Below, piece after piece: positions 5,099 to 12,802 of a DNA stretch of 22,556 nucleotides. Origin of the DNA: DATJPD01 sp036394195. Its GTDB lineage: Bacteria > Pseudomonadota > Alphaproteobacteria > CACIAM-22H2. Position numbers and translations under genes: made by a program. Position 1 is the stretch's first letter, and the number at the start of each line of letters is the position of its first letter. The DNA lies in contig DASWFO010000284.1 in assembly GCA_036394195.1 (NCBI GenBank), forward strand, positions 1-22,556, read 5' to 3'. Under the pieces are notes generated by a model, which was given only the letters and a program-made list of their open reading frames with translations, searched no databases and was not told where the DNA came from.

Positions 5099-8000
5099 CT
5101 ACGGCGTTGCGCGGGAGGCGGTGTTGGCGGCGGCGCTCTGCATGGGTGTCGTCGCGGTGGCCGGTGGCGCGCTCAGCAGCGGCTGGAGCGCGGGCGCCAG
5201 CGACTTCAGCAGCTGCACCGCAAGCGCGCTAGTGAAATGGTACTGATCCGCCTCGGGGCCGCGGACATAAGCCGTGACCGTGCCGTAGAAGCGGTCGCCC
5301 AGGAAGAAGACGAACGTCGCGGTGCGGTCGACGGCGCGCGATTCGATGAGGCGGCCGCCGGCCGCGAACTTGTCGAAGCGGTTGTCGCCGGTGCCGGTCT
5401 TGCCGCCGACCGGGAGGCGCGTCCCGTCCGCCGCGGTGAACACGTTCTTCACCCGGGTGCCGGTGCCGCGGTCGACGACGCTGAGCAGCGCGCGCCGCGC
5501 CGTCGCCGCGACTTCGGCCGACAGGACACGATCGGGCGCCTGTGGCGCGTACACGGCGTCGGTCTGATAGGGCGTGCCGTCGGCGAAGTGCAGGCGCTGC
5601 AGATCGGACGACGGCAGCCGGACGCCATCGTTGAGGACGATGCCCATCAGTTCGGCGAGCGCGTCCGGCCGGTCGCCGGAGCTGCCGATCGCCGTCGCCA
5701 ACGAAGGAACAAGATGGCCGAAGGCGTAGCCCTGGCGCCGCCAGTCCTGGAGCAGCCGGTCGAAGGCGTCTTCCTCGAGCAGGATGCGGATGCGCACGTC
5801 CTGGGCGTGCTTGTTCGGCGTCTTGTACAGCCAGGCGTAGGATTCCTGACGCACCGCCGCGGCGGCCTGCGCCATCTCGGCGCGGGTCGTGTTGGGGTGG
5901 CTTTGCAGATAGCTGACCAGCCATAGCTCCAGCGGATGCACCCCGGCGAGATAGCCGCGGTCCGACCACGTGAACTTGTTCGGGTCGTAGGAGTTGTAGA
6001 GACTCTGCGCCGTCCCGTTGTCGAGCGACACCCCGGGCAGACGGGCGTGGATGAAGTCGCGCATCTCGGCGACGCCCGCCGTCGGGCGCACCGCGCGGAA
6101 CGCCGCCGCCAGGCGGCGCGGCACCGGCCGGGTGCGGCCGGCGAGCAGGGACAGCGCGTCGTCGGGCGTGCGGCTGCGATAATCGTCGTAGAAGCGGTTG
6201 AGGAACCCCTGCCCTTCCTGGTCGGCGAAGCGCCTGAGGTAGCCCTCGCGCTCGGGCACCTTGCGGCTCGCCAGCAGGTCCTTCATCCGCGCCTCGCCCT
6301 GCGCCATGTAGTAGCGGGTGATGTCGCGCATCACCCGCACGAAGGCGAGGTTGACCGAATTCTCGAACGCCTCGGCGACGGTCGGGTTCTGATAGTCCTC
6401 GTATTTCTCGAAATTGTGGAACACGTGCTCGCCGCCGCCGGTGAAGAACACCTCGTGCGGGCTGCCCGAATAGCGGCGTGCCATCGCCGCATCCAGCATC
6501 GGCTGGAGCTGCCGGTTGGAGGTTCCGTTGAGATAGCCGGCCGCCCAGCGGGTCAGCGGATCGTCGGCGGTCGCGGCCAGCGAGGCCAGCTCCGGCGCCG
6601 GCACGGCCAGCAGCCGGTCGCGCAGCTCGCTCATGATATTGAGATAGCTGACGAGCGTGCGCAGCTTGGCGGTCGAGCCGAGGATCAGCTTGGCGCCCGA
6701 GTTCACGTCGAACGGCTGTTCGCCGCTGTCGGAATGGACGCGCACGAAGTTGCGGTCGCCGCCGCGCTCGTACAGCACGACGCTGTAGGTGACCTTCGCC
6801 GGATCCTCGTTGCCGCTGAACAGGTTCTTGCCGACCAGGCCGAGCGAGCGGACGGTCTCGGGATCGCCCAGGCGCGACAGCACCGTCGTCACGCCACGCT
6901 GCGTCGCCCCGTCAAGCGTCGATTCCGCGGTGAGGTCGAGGCGGTCGAGCGCATAGAAATTCGGCGCGTGCAGCAGCGACAGGAGCTGGGTGCGCAGCGC
7001 GTCCGCCGCCTTGCGGCCGACGAAGGACACCGCGGGCTGCGCCGGCGGCTGGGCGCTGAACTGCAGGTCGGCATTGAGCGCCGCCTCGGCGAGCTCGACG
7101 TCGATGACGCCCGCGTTGGCGAGCAGGCTGAGATAGCGGTCGGTCAGCGTGCGCAAGGCCGGCCGGTCGGCGATCAGGTAATAGGACGGCCGGCGCTGGG
7201 CGAGCACCAGGCTCAGCGCCTGCTTGTAGAGCTCGGCCTTGCGGGCGAGCGCTTCCTCGTCATGCGTCGGCGCCGCCAGGAGGCGCGCCGCCTCGGCGGG
7301 ATCGGTGCCGTACCACGCCCACAGCCCCTCGGGCACGCCGATCACTTCGCCGTAGCCGGGACGCGAGCTGAGCGGCGTCGAGTTCAGATAGGTGGCGACG
7401 ATCTGCCGGCGCAGCGCTTGCGTGTTCGGCCCGCCTTCGTAAGCGCGCGCCGTGGCCACCGCCATCTGCCGCAGCTTGTCCTCGACTCCGCCGGTCCGGC
7501 CGCCCGGCCAGTGGCGGAACTTCTCGATCTGGGTTGCCAGCGTGCTGGCGCCGCCGTCCTTGAAGCGCGGATCGAACTTGCCGATGACGCGCGCCGACGC
7601 CGCCATCGGGAAGCGCCGCCAGTCGATCGCCGGGTTGCGATGCGACGCGGACGAATCGAGCAGGTCGCGGTCCTCGACGAATAGCAGGCTCTTGACGAGC
7701 AGCGGCGGGATGCCGGCGAAATCGTCAAACACGCGCTCGGGATAGCTGGCGGCGTAGAGCTCGTTGCCGGACCGGTCGAGCAGCTTCAGGCCGGCCAGAT
7801 CTTTTTCGCGGAAGATCGGAAAGCCGCCGAGGCCGATCAGCCGCGCCATGTCCGGCGACAGCCGCGCCTGGCGCTCGATCTCGAAATGGCGGCGCCCGAG
7901 CGCGTCGATATAGGACGGCAGCTGGGCGTAGCCGAGGCGCTCGTCATACGGGCCGGCGGCGGGAAAGCGGAGCTCCGCGTTGGGCCCGGCATCGACCGTG

Positions 8001-8284
8001 AAGCTCGCCTTGCCGATCAGCCGGGTGAACACGAAGGACTGGAAGAACGACGTGCGCCCTTCGAGATAGAGGCCGCCCGCGGCAAGCGCCACCGCCACCA
8101 GGCGGGCACACCAGACGAGTGCTAACAGCGACCACGAGCGGCCGGCTCGCGATGACGGGGCGGCGTCGGCCGTTGTCGCGGGCACTGAGCCCGGGACCGG
8201 GATCGTCGCCGGAAGCGCACCCGCCGGTGCCACGGAGGGAACCACGGGTGAGGTGATGGGCGGATGAAGGAGGATGTCGGACAT
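5099..8284 (-). CDS. class A penicillin-binding protein (GT51 glycosyltransferase / transpeptidase), unusually long
   Basis: A 1061-residue bifunctional peptidoglycan synthase. A Pro/Ala-rich cytoplasmic tail is followed by one membrane anchor (about residues 51-73), leaving the rest in the periplasm. The GT51 motifs are present: E204 in FVEDRDLLD with a later HRNPAID, then GGASTLATQ (244-252), then ALRRQIVATYLN. The transpeptidase has all three motifs: S537-T-A-K540, S643-V-N645 and K962-T-G-T965. Both activities should therefore be possible. The spacing is odd: about 320 residues separate SxN from KTGT, against roughly 130 in E. coli PBP1b, so an extra segment of some 190 residues lies inside the transpeptidase. 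CGAGG precedes the ATG. It is transcribed alone, with an intergenic region of over 500 bp upstream. Confidence 0.88.
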   Translation of the reverse strand: MSDILLHPPITSPVVPSVAPAGALPATIPVPGSVPATTADAAPSSRAGRSWSLLALVWCARLVAVALAAGGLYLEGRTSFFQSFVFTRLIGKASFTVDAGPNAELRFPAAGPYDERLGYAQLPSYIDALGRRHFEIERQARLSPDMARLIGLGGFPIFREKDLAGLKLLDRSGNELYAASYPERVFDDFAGIPPLLVKSLLFVEDRDLLDSSASHRNPAIDWRRFPMAASARVIGKFDPRFKDGGASTLATQIEKFRHWPGGRTGGVEDKLRQMAVATARAYEGGPNTQALRRQIVATYLNSTPLSSRPGYGEVIGVPEGLWAWYGTDPAEAARLLAAPTHDEEALARKAELYKQALSLVLAQRRPSYYLIADRPALRTLTDRYLSLLANAGVIDVELAEAALNADLQFSAQPPAQPAVSFVGRKAADALRTQLLSLLHAPNFYALDRLDLTAESTLDGATQRGVTTVLSRLGDPETVRSLGLVGKNLFSGNEDPAKVTYSVVLYERGGDRNFVRVHSDSGEQPFDVNSGAKLILGSTAKLRTLVSYLNIMSELRDRLLAVPAPELASLAATADDPLTRWAAGYLNGTSNRQLQPMLDAAMARRYSGSPHEVFFTGGGEHVFHNFEKYEDYQNPTVAEAFENSVNLAFVRVMRDITRYYMAQGEARMKDLLASRKVPEREGYLRRFADQEGQGFLNRFYDDYRSRTPDDALSLLAGRTRPVPRRLAAAFRAVRPTAGVAEMRDFIHARLPGVSLDNGTAQSLYNSYDPNKFTWSDRGYLAGVHPLELWLVSYLQSHPNTTRAEMAQAAAAVRQESYAWLYKTPNKHAQDVRIRILLEEDAFDRLLQDWRRQGYAFGHLVPSLATAIGSSGDRPDALAELMGIVLNDGVRLPSSDLQRLHFADGTPYQTDAVYAPQAPDRVLSAEVAATARRALLSVVDRGTGTRVKNVFTAADGTRLPVGGKTGTGDNRFDKFAAGGRLIESRAVDRTATFVFFLGDRFYGTVTAYVRGPEADQYHFTSALAVQLLKSLAPALQPLLSAPPATATTPMQSAAANTASRATP

Positions 8285-8471
8285 CTATGGCCTCGGAGCG
8301 GCGGCTAGAGTTTGACCGCTGGCGAGGCGAGGTCGGCGCAGCTTCGATGCACGGCGGACGGATGGTAATACCACAACGGAATCATAGTCTTGTGACAGCC
8401 CTTCTGACCTGGAGCGCACCGCCTATTACGCACGAATATTCGTTAATCAGACATGAATTCGTGACCGGCGC

Positions 8472-8487
8472 TGTGACAAAACTCACG
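8472..8487. promoter_or_regulatory. candidate CRP/FNR-family operator
   Basis: TGTGA (8472-8476), six bases, TCACG (8483-8487). This matches the CRP consensus TGTGA-N6-TCACA at nine of ten positions. It lies 188 bp upstream of the PBP start and about 320 bp upstream of the PAS_5 start. Which gene it controls, and whether a CRP-type protein binds it here, cannot be seen. Confidence 0.35.
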
Positions 8488-8632
8488 AGTGGTGCAAGAG
8501 TGCAACGTTTCCAGTGAGATGAGCCACGAGCCCAAACTCATATTATTGTCACGGCGCCGGCAGCGCGGTATCAGGCCCACCCCTAAATCCACGCGGGAAA
8601 CTATGGAGGCCCTGCGCCCGCTCTTCACCTTT

Positions 8633-8655
8633 TGTTTAACAAGACCAGTTAAACA
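8633..8655. promoter_or_regulatory. AT-rich inverted repeat, candidate operator
   Basis: TGTTTAAC (8633-8640), seven bases, GTTAAACA (8648-8655): perfect 8-bp arms. AT-rich symmetric arms stand out against the GC-rich background. It lies about 150 bp upstream of the PAS_5 gene and has the size and spacing of a repressor site. Confidence 0.45.
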
Positions 8656-8725
8656 GGGCGGCAGCGCAGACGCGCGCCGCATCATGAATGCGACGGGTCG
8701 GCCGGAAATCCCCGCGCCACCCTGA

Positions 8726-8755
8726 CGGGCCGCCCGGAAATCCCCAGGCGGCCCG
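8726..8755. repeat. strong GC-rich hairpin
   Basis: CGGGCCGCC (8726-8734) and GGCGGCCCG (8747-8755) pair perfectly around a 12-base loop. Part of the loop (CCGGAAATCCCC) also occurs just upstream near 8702-8713, so the segment is a partial duplication. It is 49 bp before the PAS_5 start, without a T-run. It could be a leader structure or the end of an unseen transcript. Confidence 0.45.
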
Positions 8756-8803
8756 CCGCATTTCAGAGGACGCGACGGCGCCCCGGGATGTAAATTTGGC
8801 CGC

Positions 8804-9367
8804 GTGACGCCAGAGCGGCCGGCTCCCAGCGACGATCCATCATCACCGCGCGAGCATTTCGTCTATCCGCGCGCGGCGACGCATCCGAAATTCCGCGCCC
8901 TCTTCGACTACTGGACGAGCAAGACGGTCGGCGACCGGCTGCCCGGACGACAGCACATCGACCCGACCGAGATCTGGACGCTCGTCCCGAATCTCATGTT
9001 GTGGGACGTGGTGCGCGAACGCGCGACCATCCGCTTCCGCGTCCGCCTGTTCGGCACGGCGCTCTATGAGCTATGGCAGGCCGACCTCACCGGCCGCTGG
9101 ATGGAGGAGACGGTCCCGCCCGACAAGCGGGATGACGTCCACGCCGGGCTCATGCATGTGGTGACGACGCGCCAGCCGCAATACCTGACGCGCCGGCTGC
9201 TTCATCCGTCGCGCGATCTGGTCGCCCATGAGCGCCTGATGGTGCCGCTCGCCGCCGACGGCGAAACCGTCGACATGCTGATGGCGCTGTATCTGCCGCT
9301 GGTTTCTAAAGCCCCTCAAACGCCGGGCGGACCGCATCCGCGGTCCTTGGCTTCGCGCCCATTGTGA
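8804..9367 (+). CDS. PAS_5-family protein with repeat-derived C-terminus
   Basis: A 187-residue cytosolic protein beginning with GTG (no strong ribosome binding site seen, so the start is uncertain). Residues 20-168 fit the PAS_5 family typical of alphaproteobacteria: HPKFRALFDYWTSK, GRQHIDPTEI..L.PNLMLWDV, then FRVRLFGTALYE and DLTGRWMEE, ending with a beta-hairpin (VPLAADGETVDMLMALYLPL). These proteins are thought to be sensory or regulatory, but ligands are generally unknown. The domain ends at about residue 168. The remaining residues (about 170-187, APQTPGGPHPRSLASRPL) are encoded by the first unit of the 59-bp tandem repeat, so the stop codon comes from the repeat. Transcribed alone, upstream of the Bug-type receptor gene. 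Confidence 0.8.
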   Translation: MTPERPAPSDDPSSPREHFVYPRAATHPKFRALFDYWTSKTVGDRLPGRQHIDPTEIWTLVPNLMLWDVVRERATIRFRVRLFGTALYELWQADLTGRWMEETVPPDKRDDVHAGLMHVVTTRQPQYLTRRLLHPSRDLVAHERLMVPLAADGETVDMLMALYLPLVSKAPQTPGGPHPRSLASRPL

Positions 9368-9540
9368 GAGTCCCTCAGACGCCAGGCGGACCGCATCCGC
9401 GGTCCTTGGCTTCGCGCCCATTGTGAGAGTCCCTCAGACGCCGGGCGGACCGCATCCGCGGTCCTTGGCTTCGCGCCCATAAGGGCGCGCGGCTGCAGTC
9501 GCAGCCGTGGTCTTTTGTCCTCGGAAGCCTCGGGCTTTTC
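9310..9540 (+). repeat. structured dispersed element with 59-bp tandem copies
   Basis: Units begin at 9310, 9369 and 9428 (period 59 bp) and differ at only a few positions. The third unit continues into a full element with three hairpins: GGACCGC/GCGGTCC (9447-9464, loop ATCC), CGCGCCC/GGGCGCG (9472-9489, loop ATAA) and CGGCTGC/GCAGCCG (9490-9507, loop AGTC). It ends with an imperfect stem and CGGGCTTTT (9531-9539), like a terminator. A second copy with compensating stem changes is at 12801-12913. The first tandem unit is read as the end of the PAS_5 gene. It lies upstream of the Bug-type receptor gene. Confidence 0.85.
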
Positions 9541-9646
9541 TTTGGGGATCCCTCCGGGGCTGGCCTGCTCCCCGCCTCTTGGCCCCGCTGGTGCAAGATG
9601 CGATAAGCGACGCATAAGAATCGCAGTTCGGGGGGAACGAGACAGC

Positions 9647-10615
9647 ATGCGGAGGATCAGTCGTTTTATCGCCGCGGCGGTGGCCGTGCTCGCGGCGTGT
9701 TCGGCGCAGGCCGAGACGTGGCCGACCAAGCCGGTGCGGATGGTCAACGCGTTCGCCGCCGGCTCGGCGCCGGATATCATCTGTCGCGTCATCGCCGACC
9801 GCCTGTCGCGCGCCTTCGGCCAGCAATTCATCGTCGAGAACCGGCCCGGCGGGACCGGCGTGATCGCGGCCCAGGCGGTGGCGCGGGCCCCGGCCGACGG
9901 CTACACGTATTTCTTCGCCACCACCGCCCCGCTGATCACCAACCGGCTGACGTTCAAGACGCTGCCCTACGACGCGGCGAAGGATTTCGCGCCGGTGGCG
10001 ATGATCGGCCGCAACCCGTTCCTCATCCTGGTCAATCCCGAGCTGCCGGTGAAGACCCTGCCGGAGCTGGTGGCGTATGAGAGGTTGCACGCCGGCCAGA
10101 TGAGCTTCGCCACCGACGGGCCGCGCAACTTCTCCGGGATGGTCGGGGCGTGGCTCAACAAGGTCGCGCGCACCGAGTTCGTCCAGGTGCCCTACGCCAA
10201 CATCGCCCAAGGCATCCAGGACACCATCGCCGGGCGCACCCAGGGCGTGATCCTCGCCTTCGCGGTGGCGCGGCAGTTCATGACCAGCGGCAAGCTCAGG
10301 GCGCTGGCGAAGACCGGACCCGACAAGGTGCCGGGCTTCGAGCCCCTGCCGGAGGTCGCCGCGACGTATCCGGGGTTCGTGTTCGCCGGCTGGTTCGCCG
10401 TGGTCGCCGCCGCCGGCACGCCGTCCGACATCGTGCTGCGGATGAACCGCGAGCTCGACACCGTGCTGCAGGACCCCGAGGTCCTGCAGAAGCTGGAGGA
10501 GATCGGCGTCGCCACCGAGGGCGCCGATACGCCGGACGGCTTCGGCCGCTTCATGCGGGCCGAGGACGACCGCTGGGAGACGATCGTGCGCGACATCGGC
10601 CTCGAGCCGGAGTGA
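9647..10615 (+). CDS. Bug/TctC-family tripartite tricarboxylate transporter substrate-binding protein
   Basis: A 322-residue periplasmic receptor. The signal peptide (MRRISRFIAAAVAVLAACSAQA) ends near residue 22; the Cys in it might instead mark a lipoprotein. The mature protein begins with ETWPTKPVRMVNAFAAGS, the family's first strand and ligand loop, followed by FIVENRPGGTGVIAAQAVARA.ADGYT, LPYDAAKDFAPV and PYANIAQGIQDTIAG. GGGGGAACGAG precedes the ATG at 9647. Bug receptors bind carboxylates, often aromatic acids in Burkholderiales and alphaproteobacteria. No TctA/TctB membrane genes are here, which is common. The ring-cleavage genes just downstream suggest an aromatic or related acid as ligand; this is inferred from context. 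Confidence 0.88.
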   Translation: MRRISRFIAAAVAVLAACSAQAETWPTKPVRMVNAFAAGSAPDIICRVIADRLSRAFGQQFIVENRPGGTGVIAAQAVARAPADGYTYFFATTAPLITNRLTFKTLPYDAAKDFAPVAMIGRNPFLILVNPELPVKTLPELVAYERLHAGQMSFATDGPRNFSGMVGAWLNKVARTEFVQVPYANIAQGIQDTIAGRTQGVILAFAVARQFMTSGKLRALAKTGPDKVPGFEPLPEVAATYPGFVFAGWFAVVAAAGTPSDIVLRMNRELDTVLQDPEVLQKLEEIGVATEGADTPDGFGRFMRAEDDRWETIVRDIGLEPE

Positions 10616-10677
10616 CGGTTGGATAAACCGCCCGGCCCGGTTAAAATGGCCACAAAGCGGCTTTAAGGAGGAACGTC

Positions 10678-11265
10678 ATGGCTGAGAAGATGGCGGCGGA
10701 AGGCCAGAAGAAGGAGCCTTTGCTGATGCTCAAATTCCTGTCGCACGGCACCTTGGAGGCGGTCGACCTCGACAAGACGCGCCAGTTCTACGAGGAGGTC
10801 CTCGGGCTGGACGTCGTGCGCACGAGCCCGATCTCGCTGATGATCAAGCTCGGCGGCCACAACACGATCGCCGTGGTGAAGAGCAAGAAGACCCAGGTCA
10901 TGCCGCTGCTGGCCCATAACGGGCTCGACGTCGGCAGCCGCGAGGAGGTCGACCAGGCCTATGAGGTCGTGTTGCGCGAGAAGGACAAGTGGGGCATCAC
11001 CAAGGTCACCAAGCCGGTCGACCAGCACGGCACGCGCAGCTTCTACTTCCTCGATCTCGACAACAACTGGTGGGAGATCCTGGCCAATCCCGAGGGCGGC
11101 TACAGCTGGATGTTCGACAAGGGTCGCGACATCGCCGAATGGGGGGCCGGCGAAGGCAAGGGCTTCAACCCGAACGACTACGCGAAAACGGCCTTCGCCG
11201 ACAAGGAGAAGCGGCGGATCGAGGCGGGCGGCGGACTGGTCGAGGCGGCCGACGGCAAAGAATGA
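10678..11265 (+). CDS. VOC-superfamily (glyoxalase/type I extradiol dioxygenase-like) protein
   Basis: A 195-residue cytosolic protein with a strong AAGGAGG site. The VOC fold is seen at residues 18-137: FLSHGTLEAVDLDKTRQFYEEVLGLDVVRT, then HNTIAVVK, then FYFLDLDNNWWEILANP. Likely metal ligands are H23, H80 and E133, in the positions used by VOC dioxygenases and glyoxalases. A charged tail of nearly 60 residues follows (GYSWMFDKGRD...). Its stop codon overlaps the start of the LigA-like gene (ATGA), so the three genes 10678-12375 form an operon. Substrate is unknown; ring cleavage, isomerisation or lactone handling are all possible. Confidence 0.8.
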   Translation: MAEKMAAEGQKKEPLLMLKFLSHGTLEAVDLDKTRQFYEEVLGLDVVRTSPISLMIKLGGHNTIAVVKSKKTQVMPLLAHNGLDVGSREEVDQAYEVVLREKDKWGITKVTKPVDQHGTRSFYFLDLDNNWWEILANPEGGYSWMFDKGRDIAEWGAGEGKGFNPNDYAKTAFADKEKRRIEAGGGLVEAADGKE

Positions 11266-11537
11266 CCGACTACTGGCTCAGCAAGCTGTTCTTCGACCTG
11301 CAGGACAAGGCGACGGCGGCGGAGTATCGGGCGAACCGGGCGCAGGCGCTGGACCGCTATCCGCTCAAGCCCGAGATCCGCGCCGCGGCCCTGGCCGACG
11401 ACGTCGCGGTGCTGGCGCCGCTCGTCAACCCGTACCTGCTCCGCTACTACTTCCAGGTGATCGGCATGCCGGACCAGGAGTTCATCGCGCGGCTCAGGGC
11501 ACTGAAGCCGGCGGCCAAGACGGCGGCGCATGGCTAA
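11262..11537 (+). CDS. LigA-like small (alpha) subunit of a type II extradiol dioxygenase
   Basis: A 91-residue helical protein matching the small-subunit family of LigAB-type dioxygenases: YWLSKLFFDLQDKATAAEYRANRAQALDRYPL, then DDVAVLAPLVNPYLLRYYFQVIGM.DQEFI. In LigAB the alpha subunit covers the active site of the beta subunit. I took the ATG at 11262, which overlaps the upstream stop; its own last eight bases overlap the start of the catalytic subunit gene. This genetic pairing with a LigB-like partner supports the call more than sequence alone. Cytosolic. Confidence 0.8.
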   Translation: MTDYWLSKLFFDLQDKATAAEYRANRAQALDRYPLKPEIRAAALADDVAVLAPLVNPYLLRYYFQVIGMPDQEFIARLRALKPAAKTAAHG

Positions 11538-12375
11538 ACTCGTAGGTGCGTTTGCCGCGAGTCACGGTCCGCTGATCGCGCGCGAATGGGAGCGGCTGCC
11601 GCACCAGCCCAAGGAGCGGCTGGCGACGGCGTTTCGCGAGCTCGGCCGGCGGCTCGGGGCGGTGCGGCCCGACGTGCTGATCGAGGTCTCGCCCGACCAC
11701 TGGGTGAACTTCTTCATCAACAACCTGCCCAGCGTGTGCATCGGCGTCGGCGAGCAGCACGAGGGTCCGCCCGAGCCGTTCCTCAAGGACTTCCAGCGCA
11801 CCTTGCCGGGACACTCCGGGCTCGCCCAGCACATCCTGAAGACGGCGCTGGCCGACGATTTCGAGCCGTCGATCTCGCATCATCTGACACTCGATCACGG
11901 GTTCTGCATTCCACTCTTGCGGATGGAGCTGGCCCAGATTCCGCGGATCGTGCCGATCGTGGTCAACGACCTCGAGCCGCCGATGCCGAGCATCCGCCGC
12001 TGCCTCGCCTGGGGCCGGTTGCTGGCCAAGGCGATCCAGTCGTATCCGGAGAACCTGCGCGTCGCCATCCTCGGCACCGGCGGGCTCAGCCATTCGATCG
12101 GCGAGCCGACGATGGGCGACATCGACGAGCCGTTCGACCACGGCTGCATCAGGGCGTTCCAGGCCGGCGACGACGCGTCGGTGATCGGGTTCCTCGACCG
12201 CGGCCTGGAGACGACCGGCAATGGCGGCCACGAGGTGCGCAACTGGGTGGTGGCGCATGGTGCCGCCGGCAGCCGCGGCTTCGAGCTGATCGACTATTTT
12301 CCCGTCCCCGAGGTCTATGTCGGCTGCGCCTTCGCCGCCTGGACCATCGCCGACACGCTGAAGGCGGCGGCGTAG
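11530..12375 (+). CDS. LigB-like catalytic (beta) subunit, type II extradiol ring-cleavage dioxygenase
   Basis: A 281-residue enzyme of the LigB superfamily. By eye the ferrous-iron ligands correspond to H12 (AASHGP), H57 (SPDHW) and E235 (GGHEVRNW), with H188 (LGTGGLSHS) as the likely catalytic base, the arrangement known from protocatechuate 4,5-dioxygenase (H12, H61, E242, H195). It should open a catechol-type ring with oxygen. The exact substrate cannot be read from the sequence; protocatechuate, gallate or a related compound are candidates. The start overlaps the small-subunit gene by eight bases and the next gene starts one base after its stop, so all are probably one transcript. Confidence 0.88.
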   Translation: MAKLVGAFAASHGPLIAREWERLPHQPKERLATAFRELGRRLGAVRPDVLIEVSPDHWVNFFINNLPSVCIGVGEQHEGPPEPFLKDFQRTLPGHSGLAQHILKTALADDFEPSISHHLTLDHGFCIPLLRMELAQIPRIVPIVVNDLEPPMPSIRRCLAWGRLLAKAIQSYPENLRVAILGTGGLSHSIGEPTMGDIDEPFDHGCIRAFQAGDDASVIGFLDRGLETTGNGGHEVRNWVVAHGAAGSRGFELIDYFPVPEVYVGCAFAAWTIADTLKAAA

Positions 12376-12376
12376 C

Positions 12377-12802
12377 ATGCGCGCGAGCGCGGCCCTGATC
12401 GCGACGGCCGTGATGCTCGCGGCCGCCTCACCGGCCGCGGCGCAATCGCTCGACTACCAGTACTTCAAGGCCAAGGTCGAGCCGGTGTTCCTGAAGAAGC
12501 GCCCCGGCCATGCGCGCTGCGTCGTCTGCCACGGTCCGCTCACGAACAACGCCTTCCGGCTGGAAAAGCTCCCGCAAGGGGCGACGTTCTGGACCGACCC
12601 GCAATCGCGCAAGAATTTCGACACCGTCTCGCTGCTCGCCACACCCGGCAATTTCGACGCGAGCAAGATCCTGAAGCATCCGCTCGCTCCCGAAGCCGGC
12701 GGCGATGCGTTCCACTCCGGCGGCCGGCAGTTCGCGAGCAAGCAGGATCCGGACTGGCAGATCCTGTCGCAGTGGGTCAACGGCGCGAAGGGCTCGAAGT
12801 AG
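12377..12802 (+). CDS. exported single CxxCH protein, c-type-cytochrome-like
   Basis: A 141-residue protein with a Sec signal peptide (cleavage near residue 22 after AAAAQ). The mature protein has one CxxCH heme-attachment site (C48, C51, H52 in HARCVVCHGPL), preceded by YFKAKVEPVFLKKRPG, a pattern seen in cytochrome-like domains around planctomycete-type PSCyt1. Near the C-terminus LAPEAGGDAFHSGGRQF could supply an axial ligand. It ends with a short polar tail. The ATG follows the dioxygenase stop by one base, so it is probably cotranscribed. It may carry electrons in the periplasm, but a link to the cytosolic dioxygenase is not obvious. Confidence 0.75.
   Translation: MRASAALIATAVMLAAASPAAAQSLDYQYFKAKVEPVFLKKRPGHARCVVCHGPLTNNAFRLEKLPQGATFWTDPQSRKNFDTVSLLATPGNFDASKILKHPLAPEAGGDAFHSGGRQFASKQDPDWQILSQWVNGAKGSK

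Larger units (their letters stand above)
8285..8803. other. 519-bp intergenic region between PBP and PAS_5 genes
   Basis: No convincing gene is seen on either strand. The region is less GC-rich than its neighbours and holds several symmetric sequences: a 12-bp palindrome ACGAATATTCGT (8432-8443), a CRP-like site (8472-8487), an inverted repeat (8633-8655) and a GC-rich hairpin (8726-8755). It must contain the promoters of the divergent PBP and PAS_5 genes. A TATGAT-like -10 on the minus strand near 8391 is possible for the PBP gene, but its -35 is poor. Confidence 0.6.

Noticed and set aside
5936..7684. Long plus-strand open frame (582 codons) inside the PBP gene
   Set aside because: It is antisense to a gene with clear GT51 and transpeptidase motifs. 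Its product is Arg/Gly/Val-rich with no family pattern, as expected from the opposite strand of GC-rich DNA.
8489..8725. Small open frame (78 codons) in the PBP-PAS_5 intergenic region
   Set aside because: No ribosome binding site, mixed composition, and it covers the inverted repeat at 8633-8655; no sign of a protein family.
9310..9486. Repeated units considered as a CRISPR array
   Set aside because: The 59-bp units are directly adjacent, with no unique spacers, and no cas genes are present.
9316..10210. Minus-strand open frames with repeated WARSQGPRMRSA-type peptides
   Set aside because: The peptides are translations of the repeat itself and the frames run antisense to the Bug-type receptor gene.
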